From NCBI GenBank assembly GCA_000444245.1, contig ATSW01085734.1:1-20289 (forward strand): a DNA stretch of 20,289 nt, given 5' to 3'. Positions 18,379-20,289 of the stretch are shown in pieces. This stretch comes from Botryllus schlosseri. Its lineage: Eukaryota > Chordata > Ascidiacea > Stolidobranchia > Styelidae. The stretch's first letter is position 1. Every line of letters starts with the position of its first letter. Position numbers and translations under genes: made by a program. Below the pieces are notes generated by a model that did not search any database, was not told where the DNA came from, and was given only the letters and a program-made list of their open reading frames with translations.

Positions 18379-18526
18379 CCCAAACGAACAGCTCTTCGTT
18401 GCTGACAATTTCGCCGACATTCAGACCAGGCAACCGCAACCAGCACACCACAAAATGCGAGAAATAATGAACTACAGTTCAAAAAAAACTACAGTTCCGT
18501 TCTGGAGGAGGCGAATTGACTTTTGA
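18379..18526 (+). CDS. LRP1: candidate LRP1 exon 22 (PNEQLFVADNF), uncertain 3' end
   Basis: Acceptor atatttttcag and entry phase 2 fit exon 21 exactly. The first codons, PNEQLFVADNFADIQTR, resemble the expected next strand (NLMFWTNWNEQ). The similarity fades after about 18 codons. I see no good donor, and the frame runs to a TGA at 18524-18526. It may be a short exon with a hidden donor, an alternative last exon, or chance. It overlaps, in antisense, the open frame at 18492-18692. Confidence 0.35.
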
Positions 18527-18692
18527 CCCGAGCGAACAATGAACTAAAATAATCGGCTACGAAACTCAGAAAAGAGGGCTGAATGGCAACATCGTCGGTT
18601 GCAATCGTGCGGTTCCTGATGTCATCAATGATAATGTCATCGGTGATATCATCATCGTTAGAGTCCAATCCTTTCTCTGGTTTTCGTGATCG
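18489..18692 (-). other. 67-codon open frame directly after the TAG of the minus-strand exon
   Basis: Continues in the same frame as the exon at 18693-18867, after one TAG, to a second TAG at 18489-18491. It starts RSRKPEKGLDSNDDDITDD, is acidic in its first half, then PSFLSFVADYFSSLFARVK, which would form an amphipathic helix. It could be the true C-terminus behind a stop read-through or a stop-gain allele, or simply 3' UTR that happens to be open. Confidence 0.3.
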
Positions 18693-18867
18693 CTATTTAT
18701 CGCCCGTCATTTCGCTGGGTTTGATGTAAATGCCTTCTGCGGCCTTCCAATAATTGGTGGCTTTGGACGGAGATGAGGTCGCGACTATTTCTTGCTGACC
18801 GTGAATCGGCCTTCCGTAGGTTTTCGCTAAAAATGGGATGACATGCTCGGCTAGTTGCAACACGGTT
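18693..18867 (-). CDS. 3'-terminal exon of an unrecognised minus-strand gene
   Basis: On the minus strand, acceptor atctccttag is followed by 57 codons entered in phase 2 and ending in TAG at 18693-18695. It reads VLQLAEHVIPFLAKTYGRPI, then NYWKAAEGIYIKPSEMTGDK. The amphipathic start and balanced composition look like real protein; a second frame is also open but is serine- and arginine-rich and less convincing. The acceptor lies 16 bases from the end of the CAGGG element at 18884-19807. I do not recognise the family. No further minus-strand exon is visible up to 20289. Confidence 0.5.
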
Positions 18868-18883
18868 CTAAGGAGATAAAAGT

Positions 18884-19807
18884 CAGGGTTGAAATAACTT
18901 GAGTTGTGTGAAAAATAGTCCTAGAAACTGTCTTTTTCCAACTTTTTGAATAAGCATGTTAAAGTGAGAAAAATCAGTATATTATGAATCCGAGGTCTTC
19001 GGTATCATCCAAGAGTTTCAAAAATGTGAGTTCAACCGGACTTGAACTCGAAAATGAACAGAACAGTGAACCTTATGACTCGGGCCCTTTGCTCTCTCAA
19101 ATAGACTCTGACTTGACTCGAGTCATAACCATGAAAGTAAGATTTGACTCGTGACTCGGAATTGACTTGGTTCAACATTGATAAAGTTGATAGACTTCAC
19201 TTGATAGACTTCAAATCCACAGTCAATCTTACAGTCAATCTTACTTTTATAGTCCAGAATTGAGTTAAGTCGAGTCATTTTCAATTCACCATCTGTGTCC
19301 AAGTCTCACTGTTTGCTACAGTTCAGCCTCGAGGTTCAACTCATCTTTTACAATTCTGCTCGAGTGAATCGAATCACTCCCATTCATAATCTACTCCCTC
19401 TTAAATCAAATATGGTCACTGAAGAAGTACTTCTACTTTCTCAAAGTACAGAGTAGATTTGCCTACTTGCGCCAATTATTCAAGGGGTTGTGATTTTAAG
19501 CTACTTCTACTTCAAAGTATTCAGATTGGCCAAAACTGGGCCACGAATACTCAATTTTTAATTACTTGGAAATAGCTACTTCTGCATGCACTTGAAAGTG
19601 ATTTACGTAGTTACTTCTACTTGAATCCAAAAACAGATAGAAGACAGTTTCTGGCCCGATTTGTCTCACCTTATATTACTCGGTCGAGTCACGCCGAATG
19701 ACTCGAGTACACAAAGTGACTCAAGTCGAGTCAAGTCAATTCCCATATAAAAGAAAATGACTCGAGTGACCGAGAAATTTCGACTCACACAAGTCATTAC
19801 AACCCTG
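18884..19807. mobile_element. 924-bp GAGTC-rich element with CAGGG...CCCTG inverted ends
   Basis: Left end CAGGGTTGAAATAACTTG and right end CAAGTCATTACAACCCTG are inverted repeats with two mismatches over 18 bases. GAGTC/GACTC blocks lie at 19080-19345 and 19675-19790. The centre (19400-19640) has repeated TACTTCTACTT words. It is the longest member of the family seen at 2640, 5566 and 8857. No transposase. The CAGGG ends suggest hAT type; I saw no clear 8-bp target duplication. Confidence 0.8.
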
Positions 19808-20199
19808 TTACGATGCGATGATGATTCTAATGGATCAATAGTAATGCTTGTGTTTAAGGCTTGGAAGGCAATTCACCTCCCTCTGTCAAGTGTACACGCA
19901 TGCAACGACTACAAATCAACCCATGCATCACATCATTATCAGTTAGCCACACTGCAGATCAGATCAGCCATCAAATTTTCAGTTTCAGTTCGCCCAAGAC
20001 AATCCTCAGCAAAGAAGATTCTTGGAGGTACAGAATAATTAAATAATATTTTCATATTGAAATGAACCTGGATATTTTCGGCTGACACTCGTCCGGGGTA
20101 AGCGTCAGCAACCAGACTTTACTATTTTCATGCTTAAAAAGAATGAACCATGATTTGATATTAACGGAACTTGATTCAATGTCCGAGTTTTCGTGAATT
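19808..20199. other. right flank, nothing recognised
   Basis: No supported gene. A short plus-strand frame near 19989-20028 sits between a tttcag and a GTACAG but carries no recognisable motif. Confidence 0.5.
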
Positions 20200-20289
20200 C
20201 AGCAATTCTAATCTGATTTTAAGAAAAAACTTTGTAGCTGTTGTAATTCTAATTCGAATTTAATTAAAAAAATAGCTGTAGTTCTAATT
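20200..20289. repeat. minisatellite 3, running off the right edge
   Basis: Units with ctttgtagctgttgtaattc and ttctaattcgaatttaatt match the arrays at 9640 and 15560. Confidence 0.8.

Noticed and set aside
19989-20028. Exon-like piece between tttcag and GTACAG
   Set aside because: Only about 13 codons, no motif, and it does not continue propeller C.
1-20289. LTR retroelement, retrovirus or Polinton remnants
   Set aside because: No long direct terminal repeats and no gag, polymerase, integrase or capsid-like frames were seen.

Overview
This is animal nuclear DNA. Short coding blocks with matching splice phases and GT...AG borders are scattered through AT-rich introns packed with minisatellites and non-autonomous DNA transposons. 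It looks like an invertebrate bilaterian. A tunicate is a possibility, but nothing in the window proves it. There are no bacterial operons, rRNA, tRNA or CRISPR arrays, and I see no LTR element.

The main gene is on the + strand: 21 supported exons (793-15389) and one candidate (18379 onward) of an LRP1-type low-density-lipoprotein-receptor-related protein. Read in order they give an EGF-like module and YWTD beta-propeller A (exons 1-8), an EGF-like module (exon 9) and propeller B (exons 10-17), and an EGF-like module (exons 17-18) and the start of propeller C (exons 19-21, perhaps 22). The blade order and linker motifs follow, almost segment by segment, the part of vertebrate LRP1 just before its third ligand-binding (LDL-A) cluster, as I recall that sequence. 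Both ends of the gene lie outside the window. There are two irregular places: a one-base frame slip near the end of exon 4, and an exon 20 whose conserved start has no AG acceptor in front of it.

Regions: 1-690 and 1555-2010 carry one 36-bp minisatellite family. Relatives of one MITE or foldback family lie in the introns at 3418-3805, 4670-5245 and 12477-13060, with a fragment at 13420-13519. A GAGTC-rich family with hAT-like CAGGG...CCCTG ends recurs at 2640-2830, 5560-6000, 8857-8996 and 18884-19807. Minisatellite 2 fills intron 9 (6430-7620) and reappears inverted in intron 13 (9155-9385). Minisatellite 3 is at 9640-9830, 15560-16050, 18000-18200 and 20200-20289. A clean piggyBac-type MITE with TTAA borders (13628-14319) sits just before exon 20. 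A deleted hAT transposon holding the transposase C-terminus is at 16918-17705.

Two short 3'-terminal coding exons lie on the minus strand, 16467-16555 (inside LRP1 intron 21) and 18693-18867. I could not name either protein. The second is followed, after a single in-frame TAG, by 67 more open codons. If both they and the candidate LRP1 exon 22 are real, this end of the window holds convergent, partly overlapping genes.
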